Shown: positions 46,886-57,290 of the stretch, piece after piece
How the letters are laid out: each line of letters begins with the position of its first letter
How positions within the stretch are numbered: position 1 is the first letter of the stretch
Notes under the pieces: generated by a model
Seen by the model: the letters and a program-made list of their open reading frames with translations, nothing else
Databases searched by the model: none
What the model was told of the DNA's origin: nothing
Program-made: the position numbers and the translations under genes
Source of the DNA: Mycobacteroides sp. CBMA 271
GTDB lineage: Bacteria > Actinomycetota > Actinomycetes > Mycobacteriales > Mycobacteriaceae
DNA: 64,000 bases
Direction of reading: 5' to 3'
Assembly: GCF_009729205.1 (NCBI RefSeq)
Contig: NZ_VTHB01000001.1
Location: 248,001 to 312,000, forward strand

Positions 46886-47632
46886 ATGACAAACGATCTT
46901 GATTCGGATCCTTACCTCGGCATCGTGCATGACATCGGGGTTGCCAACCATCGGCTTCTCACGCAGCTCGACGAACAGGCAAGTCAAATCCAGCAACGTG
47001 CAGCTCAGGGTGATGATCGGTCCTGGGTGTGGGCCGATCTCAAGGTATGGCGCCGCCGGGTGGATGCCTTCCAGTCTCAGCTGCGCCGTGACACCACGGC
47101 CATCGGGCGCCTGATTGATGCCAATCGGCGAATCAATGGGCAGGGAAAGAGCGAAGATAACAGCACATCGCGACCAGAACCTTCGTCCGAGAGCAACCGC
47201 GACGGCCTATACCCCTTCAAGGATCACCGATCGCAAGAGGAATTCGTCGGCAGACTCAACCGGGTCTTCGGGGTCCTGCACACTCCCGGTCGCGGCCCCT
47301 ACTCCAACAGCGAATTTCTTGTGTTCATGCGAACCGGGGGCACGGTGGTGTCGGCACCGTACCTGTCGCAGTTGCGGAACGCTCAGCGCGGTCGGCCGTC
47401 CATGCAGGCGCTGGAGAGCATCGCGCACGCCTTTCGAATCGACGTCCGTTACTTCACAGATAGTGGCTACGCCGACGAGCTGGATCCGGATTTGACTGCA
47501 CTGGAACTCGCCCGGAACCCGGTGGTGGCCAATCTGACATCCAAGCTGCTCGACCTCCCGGCGGCGCTTCGGGAACAGCTGCTGACCGACGCGGAGTTAC
47601 GCGACCGACGCGATCAGACAGCCACGTCCTGA
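46886..47632 (+). CDS. EspR-like HTH regulator with an N-terminal extension
   Basis: 248 residues, ATG 46886. Residues ~118-235 match the nucleoid-associated regulator EspR: FVGRLNRVFGVLHTPGRGPYS, then VVSAPYLSQLRNAQRGRPS (recognition helix ~156-172), IAHAFRIDVRYFTDSGYADELD, and the C-terminal dimerisation helices with LPAALREQLL. EspR itself is only ~132 residues. Here ~110 residues precede it: a helical, Gln/Arg-rich part (1-85, likely coiled coil) and a Ser/Glu-rich linker (86-108). An XRE-type DNA-binding protein is certain; the role is inferred. Convergent with the YczE gene. Confidence 0.82.
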   Translation: MTNDLDSDPYLGIVHDIGVANHRLLTQLDEQASQIQQRAAQGDDRSWVWADLKVWRRRVDAFQSQLRRDTTAIGRLIDANRRINGQGKSEDNSTSRPEPSSESNRDGLYPFKDHRSQEEFVGRLNRVFGVLHTPGRGPYSNSEFLVFMRTGGTVVSAPYLSQLRNAQRGRPSMQALESIAHAFRIDVRYFTDSGYADELDPDLTALELARNPVVANLTSKLLDLPAALREQLLTDAELRDRRDQTATS

Positions 47633-48303
47633 GCTGATCTCGCGGGCTCGGGCGACGACGTGCTATCCCGTTGCGTGCTCAGCACCGAGCCCCAACCACT
47701 GATCGCCAACAGCCTTCGCGGCACCAGCCGGAGCACCAACTGGATAAGTGGCCCGATCCCGAGCGCGTAGAGCAGGGTGCCCACGCCGACACTCCCCCCG
47801 AGCAGCCAGCCCGTCGCCACCACGATGACCTCGATAGCGGTCCTGGTCAACCGCACAGATCGACCGGTGCGATGAACCAGTCCAGTTGTCATTCCGTCAC
47901 GCGGCCCCGGGCCAAGCCCCGCGCCGACGTAGAGCACCGTGGCGATCGCGTTCAACAGCACGCCACCGACAAGGAACGCCACCCGGATTGACATCGCCGG
48001 CGAGTCCGGCAACCAGGCAAGGGTGGTGTCGACGGAGATCGCGAGCACAATGATGTTGGCGATGGTCCCTACACCGGGCTTGTTACGCAACGGGATCCAC
48101 ATAAGAAGCACGACGACCCCGGTCACCGCCGACGCGAGCCCGATGCTCATTCCAGTTCTCATCGAGAGCCCCTGATGGAACACATCCCACGGGTCCAATC
48201 CGAGCCCCGCCCGCACCATGAGTGCCATCGACACCCCATAAAGCCACAACCCCACCAGCAGCGAGGAACCCCGCGCGCTCCAACCAATCCATTTCCCGGT
48301 CAC
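47614..48303 (-). CDS. YczE/YitT-type membrane protein divergent from a MocR regulator
   Basis: 229 residues from GTG 48303; the frame is open to GTG 48357 but that part covers the regulator boxes. Six hydrophobic segments; YczE hallmarks are GLWLYGVSMALMVRAGLGLDPWDVFHQGL and ATVLYVGAGLGPGPRDGMTTGL. A promoter TTGAAA-18 bp-GAAAAT (48339-48310) puts the transcript start at or next to GTG 48303, so it is likely leaderless. YczE proteins are often divergent from MocR regulators and may transport an amine or vitamin B6-type effector; function unproven. Confidence 0.82.
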   Translation of the reverse strand: MTGKWIGWSARGSSLLVGLWLYGVSMALMVRAGLGLDPWDVFHQGLSMRTGMSIGLASAVTGVVVLLMWIPLRNKPGVGTIANIIVLAISVDTTLAWLPDSPAMSIRVAFLVGGVLLNAIATVLYVGAGLGPGPRDGMTTGLVHRTGRSVRLTRTAIEVIVVATGWLLGGSVGVGTLLYALGIGPLIQLVLRLVPRRLLAISGWGSVLSTQRDSTSSPEPARSAQDVAV

Positions 48304-48321
48304 CAGACGATTTTCTCGACC

Positions 48322-48363
48322 AACTGGCTTGTTTTTCAATAGCCAGTTGAGCCACACTGGCTC
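48322..48363. promoter_or_regulatory. Three MocR half-sites between yczE and mocR
   Basis: AACTGGCT (48322-48329), AGCCAGTT in inverted orientation (48341-48348) and ACTGGCT (48356-48362) are centred 19 and about 14-15 bp apart. The last one also forms GAGCCA-CAC-TGGCTC (48349-48363). Repeated direct and inverted half-sites are typical for MocR/GabR/PdxR regulators. They overlap the -35 of the yczE promoter and end 2 bp before the mocR ATG. Confidence 0.72.
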
Positions 48364-48365
48364 TT

Positions 48366-49847
48366 ATGTCTGATCGCGTGGTCGCTACCGGATTGTCTTC
48401 GCGCGAGCGGCTCATCCCTGCCGACACACTGGCCGGTCACCTCGGCCACTGGCGTACCGCGGGCTCCGCAGGACCCGCCTACGGAGCGCTAGCCGACGCG
48501 ATCAGGCTGCTCATCATCGACGGGCGACTCCCCTTGGGCGCCCGCATCCCCAGTGAACGAGCACTGGCCACGGCGTTGCGCGTGAGCCGAACCACCGTGA
48601 CCGCCGCCTACGCGGAGCTACGTGACAGTGGATACCTGCGCGGACGTCAGGGCGCGCGCAGCACCACCGCACTGCCGGGGCCCGACCGATCCGATTCGGC
48701 CACCACGGCAGTGGCGAGCTCGATGATCGATTTGCAGAATGCCGCGACCGCCGCCCCGGCCGCCGCGGTGCTCGACGCGTATCAGGTGGCGCTGAGCAAG
48801 CTGCCCAGCCATCTGCGAGGCATCGGTCACGAGTTGGTGGGCATACCCGAGCTGCGACCCCGCATCGCCGAGCACTTCTCACGACGCGGCCTGCCCACCA
48901 CCGAGGACCAGATCATGGTGACCTGCGGTGCCCAGCAGGCCATCGCGCTGCTGCTCGGCGCCTTCGTGGAACCCGGTGACCGGGTGCTCGTGGAGCAGCC
49001 GGGATATCACGGAGCCCTCGATGCGATCGCTCAGCGTGGTGGACGTCCGGTACCCGTGCCGATGCACACCCACGAGCGGATGTCGGGTTGGGATATGACC
49101 GGGATGGAGACCACCATCCGCCAGACGGCCCCCAACCTGGCCTACCTGGTGCTGGACAACCACAACCCCACCGGCCTCACCATGCCGCTGACACAGCGAA
49201 AGCTACTGGCAGACATCATCTCCCAAACTCGCACCCGCACGGTCGTGGACGAGTCGCTCGTCGGTGCCTGGCACGAAACACCCGGGCCCGCGCCCATGGC
49301 GTCTCTGGTGGCGCGTCCCGATCTGGTGATCACCATCGGGTCGATGTCCAAGTCATTCTGGGGCGGAATGCGCGTTGGCTGGATCCGCGCCGACCGCACC
49401 ACCATCGCCCGCCTGGCCGCGGTGCGCTCGGCCATGGACACCGGCACGCCCATCCTCGAACAGCTGGCCGCCGCCGAGCTACTGGAACATGCGGCCGAGG
49501 TCGAGGCCGCGCAGCGACAGATCTTGCGTGGGCGACGCGCGCTCGTGGTGTCCGAGCTGCGCCGCCGGCTCCCCGACTGGGAGCTTCAGGAAGCCGACGG
49601 CGGCCTGTGCATCTGGGCCCGGCTGCCGGCGCCGATGAGTACCGCCCTCGCAGCGGCCGCGGCGCGGCTGGGGGTGCGTATCGCCGCGGGTCCGCGGTTC
49701 GGTGTCGGCGGCTCGCTGGAGCGGTTCGTGCGGGTGCCGTTCACTCAGCAGGATGAACAGCTGCTGCGCGGAGTGGAACTGCTCGCCCAGGCCTGGCACA
49801 CCGTGACAGGTGCTGCACCACTTGCCGATTCGGCGATGGTGGGTTAG
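48366..49847 (+). CDS. MocR/PdxR-family regulator (GntR-HTH fused to aminotransferase fold)
   Basis: 493 residues, ATG 48366. Winged HTH ~36-95: LADAIRLLIIDGRLPLGARIPSERALATALRVSRTTVTAAYAEL (by position). Aminotransferase class I domain ~120-480: TCGAQQAIALLLGAF, EQPGYHGALDAI, DNHNPTG, and PLP Lys329 in GSMSKSFWGGMRVGW. It senses PLP or an amino compound and controls itself and the divergent yczE gene. The N-terminal residues SSRERLIP are encoded by copy 5 of the recurrent element. Confidence 0.93.
   Translation: MSDRVVATGLSSRERLIPADTLAGHLGHWRTAGSAGPAYGALADAIRLLIIDGRLPLGARIPSERALATALRVSRTTVTAAYAELRDSGYLRGRQGARSTTALPGPDRSDSATTAVASSMIDLQNAATAAPAAAVLDAYQVALSKLPSHLRGIGHELVGIPELRPRIAEHFSRRGLPTTEDQIMVTCGAQQAIALLLGAFVEPGDRVLVEQPGYHGALDAIAQRGGRPVPVPMHTHERMSGWDMTGMETTIRQTAPNLAYLVLDNHNPTGLTMPLTQRKLLADIISQTRTRTVVDESLVGAWHETPGPAPMASLVARPDLVITIGSMSKSFWGGMRVGWIRADRTTIARLAAVRSAMDTGTPILEQLAAAELLEHAAEVEAAQRQILRGRRALVVSELRRRLPDWELQEADGGLCIWARLPAPMSTALAAAAARLGVRIAAGPRFGVGGSLERFVRVPFTQQDEQLLRGVELLAQAWHTVTGAAPLADSAMVG
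48394..48420 (+). repeat. Copy 5 (divergent) of the recurrent 5'-end element
   Basis: TGTCTTCGCGCGAGCGG followed by CTCATCCCTG. The stem is CGC-GCGA-GCG, so the loop changes from GCAA to GCGA but stays a GNRA tetraloop. Located 28 bp into the MocR coding region. Confidence 0.45.
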
Positions 49848-49849
49848 CG

Positions 49850-52807
<2,958 letters not shown>

Positions 52808-52980
52808 TCATGCGCGGCCCGTTCTACTGGCCGCATCTTCGGTGAATCCTAGCCCGCGCCACCGCCGATCGCGGAGCGGGTCCTACAGAGAGTCGTACTT
52901 AGGGTTGTTTCCGATCCGTGCGGGCGTGGTCAGGGCGTCCTACCCGCGTGTTCACCGCCCCGCGCGGTAAGTTCAACCGG

Positions 52981-54021
52981 GTGCAGACAGTGAGGCTCAG
53001 GGGTGCCGCAGCCACGTTGGCAGCGGCGATCGCGGTGACGATGTCCGGTTGTACGGAGAAGCCCACCGACGAGACCCCGAGCACCCTGGTCACCAGTCCC
53101 ACCAAGATCGCCGGCGCCGGAGTGCTGGGCAACGCACGCAAGCCCGACGAATCCTGCGCCAAGGATGCCGCGGCGCTCGACCCGGAGGCTTCCCGCGAAG
53201 TGCGCCATGCCCAAGGCGAGACCGAGGTACCCGAGGATGCCAAACGCATCGTGGTCCTCGACGCCGGCGCGATCGACACCCTGTGTGCGCTGGGGATTCA
53301 GGACCGCATCGTGGGCGTGGCGCTGGCCGATAACGCGACGGCTCCCCCGTCATACCTGGGCACCGTGGTGCACAACCTGCCGTCTATCGGTTCGATGGCC
53401 TCCCCAGACCTGGCCAAGATCGGTGCCGCCAAGCCCGATCTCATCCTGAGCTCGGCCGGCGAACAGAACTCCTATCTGGACCTGAGCGCCATCGCGCCGA
53501 CCGTGATCGTGTCCGGACGCGACCTGGCCGAGCACGTCCGCTTGGTGGGCAAGGCCACCCGGCGAACCGCGGACACCGACAAGCTGTGGACCGGTTTCGT
53601 GGACGCCGCCAAGAAGGTGGGCCGCGAAAACGACGCCGCACATTTCCAGGCCTCGATCGTTCAGTTCACCGATCAGACGGTGCGGGTGTACGGCGCCAGC
53701 AACTTCCCGGCATCGGTGTTCGCCACAGTCGGACTGGATCGGCCTGCTACCCAACGGTTTACCGACACTCCGTTCATCGAGGTCAGCACGGAGGACTTCT
53801 CGGCTGTCGAGGGCGACATCGTCTACGTCTCATTCTCGAGCCCGTCGGCACGGGACCGCGCCGCCCGGATCTTCGGCACCAAGCCCTGGATGGCGCTCGG
53901 CGCCAGCCGCGACAACCGGGTGTTCGCGGTCAACAACGAGGTGTGGCAGACCGGGGACGGAATCGTCGCGGGACGCGGTATCCTCGACGATCTGCACTGG
54001 GTCAACGCACCGATCAACTAA
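52981..54021 (+). CDS. fecB: FecB-like substrate-binding lipoprotein (Rv3044)
   Basis: 346 residues from GTG 52981; GTG 52918 and 52948 are longer options. Lipobox TMSGC with Cys24, then AGAGVLGNARKPDESCAKDA, which is conserved in mycobacterial FecB. The periplasmic-binding fold is seen in KRIVVLDAGAIDTLCALGIQDRIVGVAL, DLAKIGAAKPDLILSS and VWQTGDGIVAGRGILDDLHWV. It binds iron-siderophore complexes or haem outside the membrane. No permease gene is adjacent, so it must work with a transporter elsewhere. Confidence 0.92.
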   Translation: MQTVRLRGAAATLAAAIAVTMSGCTEKPTDETPSTLVTSPTKIAGAGVLGNARKPDESCAKDAAALDPEASREVRHAQGETEVPEDAKRIVVLDAGAIDTLCALGIQDRIVGVALADNATAPPSYLGTVVHNLPSIGSMASPDLAKIGAAKPDLILSSAGEQNSYLDLSAIAPTVIVSGRDLAEHVRLVGKATRRTADTDKLWTGFVDAAKKVGRENDAAHFQASIVQFTDQTVRVYGASNFPASVFATVGLDRPATQRFTDTPFIEVSTEDFSAVEGDIVYVSFSSPSARDRAARIFGTKPWMALGASRDNRVFAVNNEVWQTGDGIVAGRGILDDLHWVNAPIN

Positions 54022-54037
54022 CAGTTACGCTCCCGGC

Positions 54038-54316
54038 ATGCACCACGTGCTGAGCCTCACGTACACCCAGCCGCTCGACGTCGTCAATGAGGTCCGACCG
54101 GATCATGCCGCCTGGATCGCCGACGAAATCGAAGCGGGACGCCTGATCCTGGCGGGTCGCAACGAGCACGCCACCGGCGGCGTTCTCATCAGCGGAGACA
54201 TCAGTGTCGAGGAGGCGGAGGCCTTGATTGCCGTCGACCCGTACACCACGGCCGGTGTCGCCGAGTACACGCGCACCGGGTTCAACGTCAGCTTCAAAGC
54301 AGCGGGAATACCGTGA
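54038..54316 (+). CDS. YciI-family protein
   Basis: 92 residues, ATG 54038. The ferredoxin-like YciI fold is complete: HHVLSLTYTQPLDVVNEVRPDHAAWI with the conserved His, AGRLILAGRN, GGVLISGDISVEEAEALIAVDPYTTAGVAEY with the conserved Asp of DPY. YciI-like proteins include small-molecule lyases and dehydrochlorinases; the reaction here is unknown. Overlaps the Ddn-like gene by 4 bp (GTGA), so they are a coupled pair. Confidence 0.9.
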   Translation: MHHVLSLTYTQPLDVVNEVRPDHAAWIADEIEAGRLILAGRNEHATGGVLISGDISVEEAEALIAVDPYTTAGVAEYTRTGFNVSFKAAGIP

Positions 54317-54825
54317 CCGACAAAGGTTTTCCCGATAATCGTTGGGGCGATCCCGACAGCGCACTGTCCCGGGTCGCCGCCAAATTCGCCGCGACGAAGC
54401 CGGGTTCGTGGACCATCCGCAAGCTGACGCCCCTGGACCGGGCCGTCATGGAGCGCACGGGAAGCCGGTACACCGTGCTGGGCCCCTTGGGCCTGTCGAC
54501 GCTGCTGCTCACCACCACGGGCTGCAAGTCGGGGCAGCCTCGAGTTTCACCGCTGCTGTACCTGCACGATGGTGACCGAATCGCACTGGTGGGCAGCAAC
54601 TTCGGCCAGGAAAAGCACCCGGCGTGGACTGCCAATCTGCTGGCCGATCCGCGCGCGAAGGTGACATTGGCCGGGCAGAAGATCGACGTGGTCGCGACCC
54701 TGGTGCAGGGCCCCGAGCGCGACGACTACTACCGCCGTTTCGAGGCGATGCTGCACGTCTACGCGGCCTATAAGGGTCGTACCGACCGCGAGATCCGGGT
54801 CTTCACGCTGCAACGCGCGGACTAG
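54313..54825 (+). CDS. F420-type nitroreductase, Ddn family (coupled to YciI)
   Basis: 170 residues, GTG 54313. Ddn-type: WTIRKLTPLDRAVMERTGSRYTVLG, LLLTTTGCKSGQPRVSPLLYL (F420 phosphate turn), VGSNFGQEKHPAWTANLLADPRAKV, and VYAAYKGRTDREIRVFTLQ. Probable F420H2-dependent reductase. The YciI partner upstream may act on the same compound. Confidence 0.9.
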   Translation: MTDKGFPDNRWGDPDSALSRVAAKFAATKPGSWTIRKLTPLDRAVMERTGSRYTVLGPLGLSTLLLTTTGCKSGQPRVSPLLYLHDGDRIALVGSNFGQEKHPAWTANLLADPRAKVTLAGQKIDVVATLVQGPERDDYYRRFEAMLHVYAAYKGRTDREIRVFTLQRAD

Positions 54826-54861
54826 ATTTCGGGCCGCCGGTGCCGATGCACGCTCCGCGCA

Positions 54862-55272
54862 CTAACCCACCCCGACGGTCAGCCGTTTCACCGAACGCAA
54901 AATGTGATTGGTGGCCAACACATGTCCGCGGGTTCCGATCACCAGCGCTCGGTAGATCCGACCGCGCAATCCGGGAAAGTCCGCGTACGTTTGCGCACGC
55001 AATTGCGTACCGCCGTCCTTGGTTTCGCCGAGCTCGAAGACCAGTTCGTAACGCGAGAAGCGGTGCCTCCCGACCAAGCTCAGGTGCTGCCCGGGCTCGA
55101 CCTCGTTGACCGCGAATCCCGCGCGCGGCCGAGTACCCAACAGGGCGCCGAGAGGACTGCGCTCGGCGGATCGCAACATCGCGTCGGCGTAGCGCCGCAG
55201 GTTCTCCCACACCTGCGCACGCGGCGCGTCGATCCGGATTGCGTGCTCATCAATATAGGATAAATGTTCCAT
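54862..55272 (-). CDS. SRPBCC-family protein divergent from a TetR regulator
   Basis: 136 residues, ATG 55272 with GGAGAT just upstream. Polyketide-cyclase-like START fold: IDEHAIRIDAPRAQVWENLRRYADAM, GFAVNEVEPGQHLSLVGRHRFSRYELVFEL, TYADFPGLRGRIYRALVIGTRGHVLATNHILRSVK. The last block is typical of DUF2867-like SRPBCC proteins. Only 37 bp separate it from the TetR gene, so the two probably share a control region. Confidence 0.78.
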   Translation of the reverse strand: MEHLSYIDEHAIRIDAPRAQVWENLRRYADAMLRSAERSPLGALLGTRPRAGFAVNEVEPGQHLSLVGRHRFSRYELVFELGETKDGGTQLRAQTYADFPGLRGRIYRALVIGTRGHVLATNHILRSVKRLTVGVG

Positions 55273-55309
55273 ATCTCCAGGTTTACCAGAATTAGGACGA
55301 ATATTCCAG

Positions 55310-55879
55310 ATGGCGCCCGGACGCAAACACACCAGCGATAACATCCTTGATGCGGTGCTGTCCCTGCTGCTCGACGGCGGCCCCCGTGCCGCAACCATCG
55401 CGGCCATCGCTACCGCCTCCGGCGCCCCGCCGGGGACGCTGAATCACCGCTTTGGCAATCGCGAGGCCATCCTGTCGGCGACGTGGCTGCGAGCGGTCGA
55501 GCGATTCCACGCGCATGCGTTCGGCGCCCTACGCTGCGCCGCCGACCCTGTTGAAACAGCAGTGGCACTGGCGCTTTCGGTGCCCGCGTTCGCGCGCGCG
55601 TATCCGGACGATGCCCGGCTGCTGCTGTCGCTACGCAGCGCCGATGTTCTGGGCGCCGACGCCGCTTCACGACTGGAGGCGATGAACGAGCCACTGTTCG
55701 CCGCGATGCGGAATCTCACCAAGGCGATCTACGGCCGCGCGGACGCGCGCTCGCGCGACCGGTTGACGCGTGCCGTGGTGGACTTGCCGTATGCCGCGGT
55801 ACGCCGACACATGCCGTCCCTGCCGAGCTGGCTCGACGAGGAGCTCGCGGAGGCGGTTCACCGACTGCTGGCACCATGA
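55310..55879 (+). CDS. TetR-family regulator
   Basis: 189 residues, ATG 55310. HTH: HTSDNILDAVLSLLLDGGPRAATIAAIATASGAPPGTLNHRFGNREAIL (~7-56 by position). C-terminal domain with DARLLLSLRSADVLG. Overlaps the EamA gene by 4 bp (ATGA), so it likely controls that exporter and the divergent SRPBCC gene. Confidence 0.9.
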   Translation: MAPGRKHTSDNILDAVLSLLLDGGPRAATIAAIATASGAPPGTLNHRFGNREAILSATWLRAVERFHAHAFGALRCAADPVETAVALALSVPAFARAYPDDARLLLSLRSADVLGADAASRLEAMNEPLFAAMRNLTKAIYGRADARSRDRLTRAVVDLPYAAVRRHMPSLPSWLDEELAEAVHRLLAP

Positions 55880-56742
55880 CTGAACCCGCACGCCACAGGC
55901 TCCTCGCACCGGTGCTCATGCTGATCAGCGGGACCTCGCTGTACATCGGTGCCGCTGCGGGTGTCAGCTTGTTCCGGTGGCTCGACCCGGCGAGCGTGGC
56001 CTGGCTGCGGATATGCGGGGCCGCCGTGGTGCTCCTGGCCATTGTGCGTCCCGGACGTTCGGCGTGGCGGGGCCGGGCGCTGTGGTGGGCGGGCGGCTTC
56101 GGGGTGGTCACCGCGCTGATGAACATGTCCTTCTACCTGGCCATCGACCGATTGCCGCTGGGGACCGCGGTGGCCATCGAGTTCCTAGGACCTATCGCCA
56201 TCGCCGCCATCGGTTCTCGCTCCGCGCGCGAGGGCTTCTCAGTAGTGGCCGCGCTCATCGGGGTGATTCTGATCGCCGATGTGCAGCTCTCGGCCGAGCC
56301 GATCGGCCTGGCCTTCGCGCTGCTGGCCGCGCTCTTCTGGGCTGGATACATCGTCCTCGGAAAACGCGTTGCACTACAAGGAAACCCGGCGGACTCGCTG
56401 GCGGTCGGATTTACCGTCGCCACGATCGTGACCGCTCCGGTCTTGGTGCTCGGACTGGCCGGTATCCATGGCGACGTGCCCATGGCCCACATCCTCATTC
56501 TGGGACTGCTGATGGGCGTGCTATCCAACGTCATCCCCTACGGGCTCGACCAGGTGATCCTGCGGCGGGCCGGACGCAGCTACTTCGCGGTGCTCTTGGC
56601 GCTGCTGCCGCTCACCGCGACCGCTATCGGCGTCCTCGTCATGCACCAGATTCCCAGCACACCGGAGCTTTTCGGCATCCTTGCGATCGTGGTAGCAGTG
56701 GCTTCTCGCCGCGACTCCCCGCCGAGTGGAGAACAACGATGA
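55876..56742 (+). CDS. EamA/RhtA-type exporter
   Basis: 288 residues with ten hydrophobic segments in two EamA repeats. RhtA-like features: SLYIGAAAGVSLFRWLDPASVAWLRICGAAVVLL, ALMNMSFYLAIDRLPLGTAVAIEFLGPIAIA, and the second-half GVLSNVIPYGLDQVILRRAGRSYFAVLLALLPLTATAIG (by position ~210-250). These export threonine, homoserine or similar metabolites. Translationally coupled to the TetR gene before and the Ddn-like gene after. Confidence 0.9.
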   Translation: MTEPARHRLLAPVLMLISGTSLYIGAAAGVSLFRWLDPASVAWLRICGAAVVLLAIVRPGRSAWRGRALWWAGGFGVVTALMNMSFYLAIDRLPLGTAVAIEFLGPIAIAAIGSRSAREGFSVVAALIGVILIADVQLSAEPIGLAFALLAALFWAGYIVLGKRVALQGNPADSLAVGFTVATIVTAPVLVLGLAGIHGDVPMAHILILGLLMGVLSNVIPYGLDQVILRRAGRSYFAVLLALLPLTATAIGVLVMHQIPSTPELFGILAIVVAVASRRDSPPSGEQR

Positions 56743-57212
56743 GAATCCTGCAGAAACCCAATCCCCCCAGTGGATTCCGGCGCACGCTGTGGCGCCTACC
56801 CATCCAGCTCTACCACGCTGGCCTCGGATTCCTGGTGGGCCAACGGCTCATGCTGCTCACGCATACCGGGCGGATATCGGGCCAACCGCGCCAAACCGTC
56901 CTGGAAGTCGTCGGCCGCGAGCAGGGCGACTACCTCGCGGCGTCCGGATTCGGCACCGCCGCCGACTGGTTCAAGAACATCCGCAAGGCACCCGAGGCCG
57001 TCATTCAGATTGGCAACCGGCGTCTGGACGCCCACGCCACCGTGCTGTCCTCCGACGAGGGAGCGGCGCTCATGGAGCGGTATGCCATGCGGCATCCCAA
57101 GGCGGCACGGCGGCTGTGCAAGATCATGGGCTTCGAGGTCGACGGCACCGCCGCCGACTTCCGCGAGGTTGGCCGGATGATCCCTTTCGTGAGGTTCACG
57201 CCCGCCTCGTAG
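56739..57212 (+). CDS. F420-type nitroreductase, Ddn family (third copy)
   Basis: 157 residues; ATG 56739 overlaps the EamA stop (ATGA). Pattern: RLPIQLYHAGLGFLVGQRLMLLTHTGRISGQPRQTVLEVV, then DYLAASGFGTAADWFKNIRKAPEAVIQIGNRRLDA (by position), and a C-terminal MIPFVRFTP. This is the nitroreductase/deazaflavin-dependent family lacking the long Ddn N-terminal helix. Part of a TetR-EamA-Ddn operon, which suggests detoxification coupled to export. Confidence 0.88.
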   Translation: MRILQKPNPPSGFRRTLWRLPIQLYHAGLGFLVGQRLMLLTHTGRISGQPRQTVLEVVGREQGDYLAASGFGTAADWFKNIRKAPEAVIQIGNRRLDAHATVLSSDEGAALMERYAMRHPKAARRLCKIMGFEVDGTAADFREVGRMIPFVRFTPAS

Positions 57213-57290
57213 CAGTGCTGCCAGGACGTGCTCAGCCCGTACCCGTACACTCCGCGAGCAACTGGATAGTGACAACTCGGGAGGGTATGC

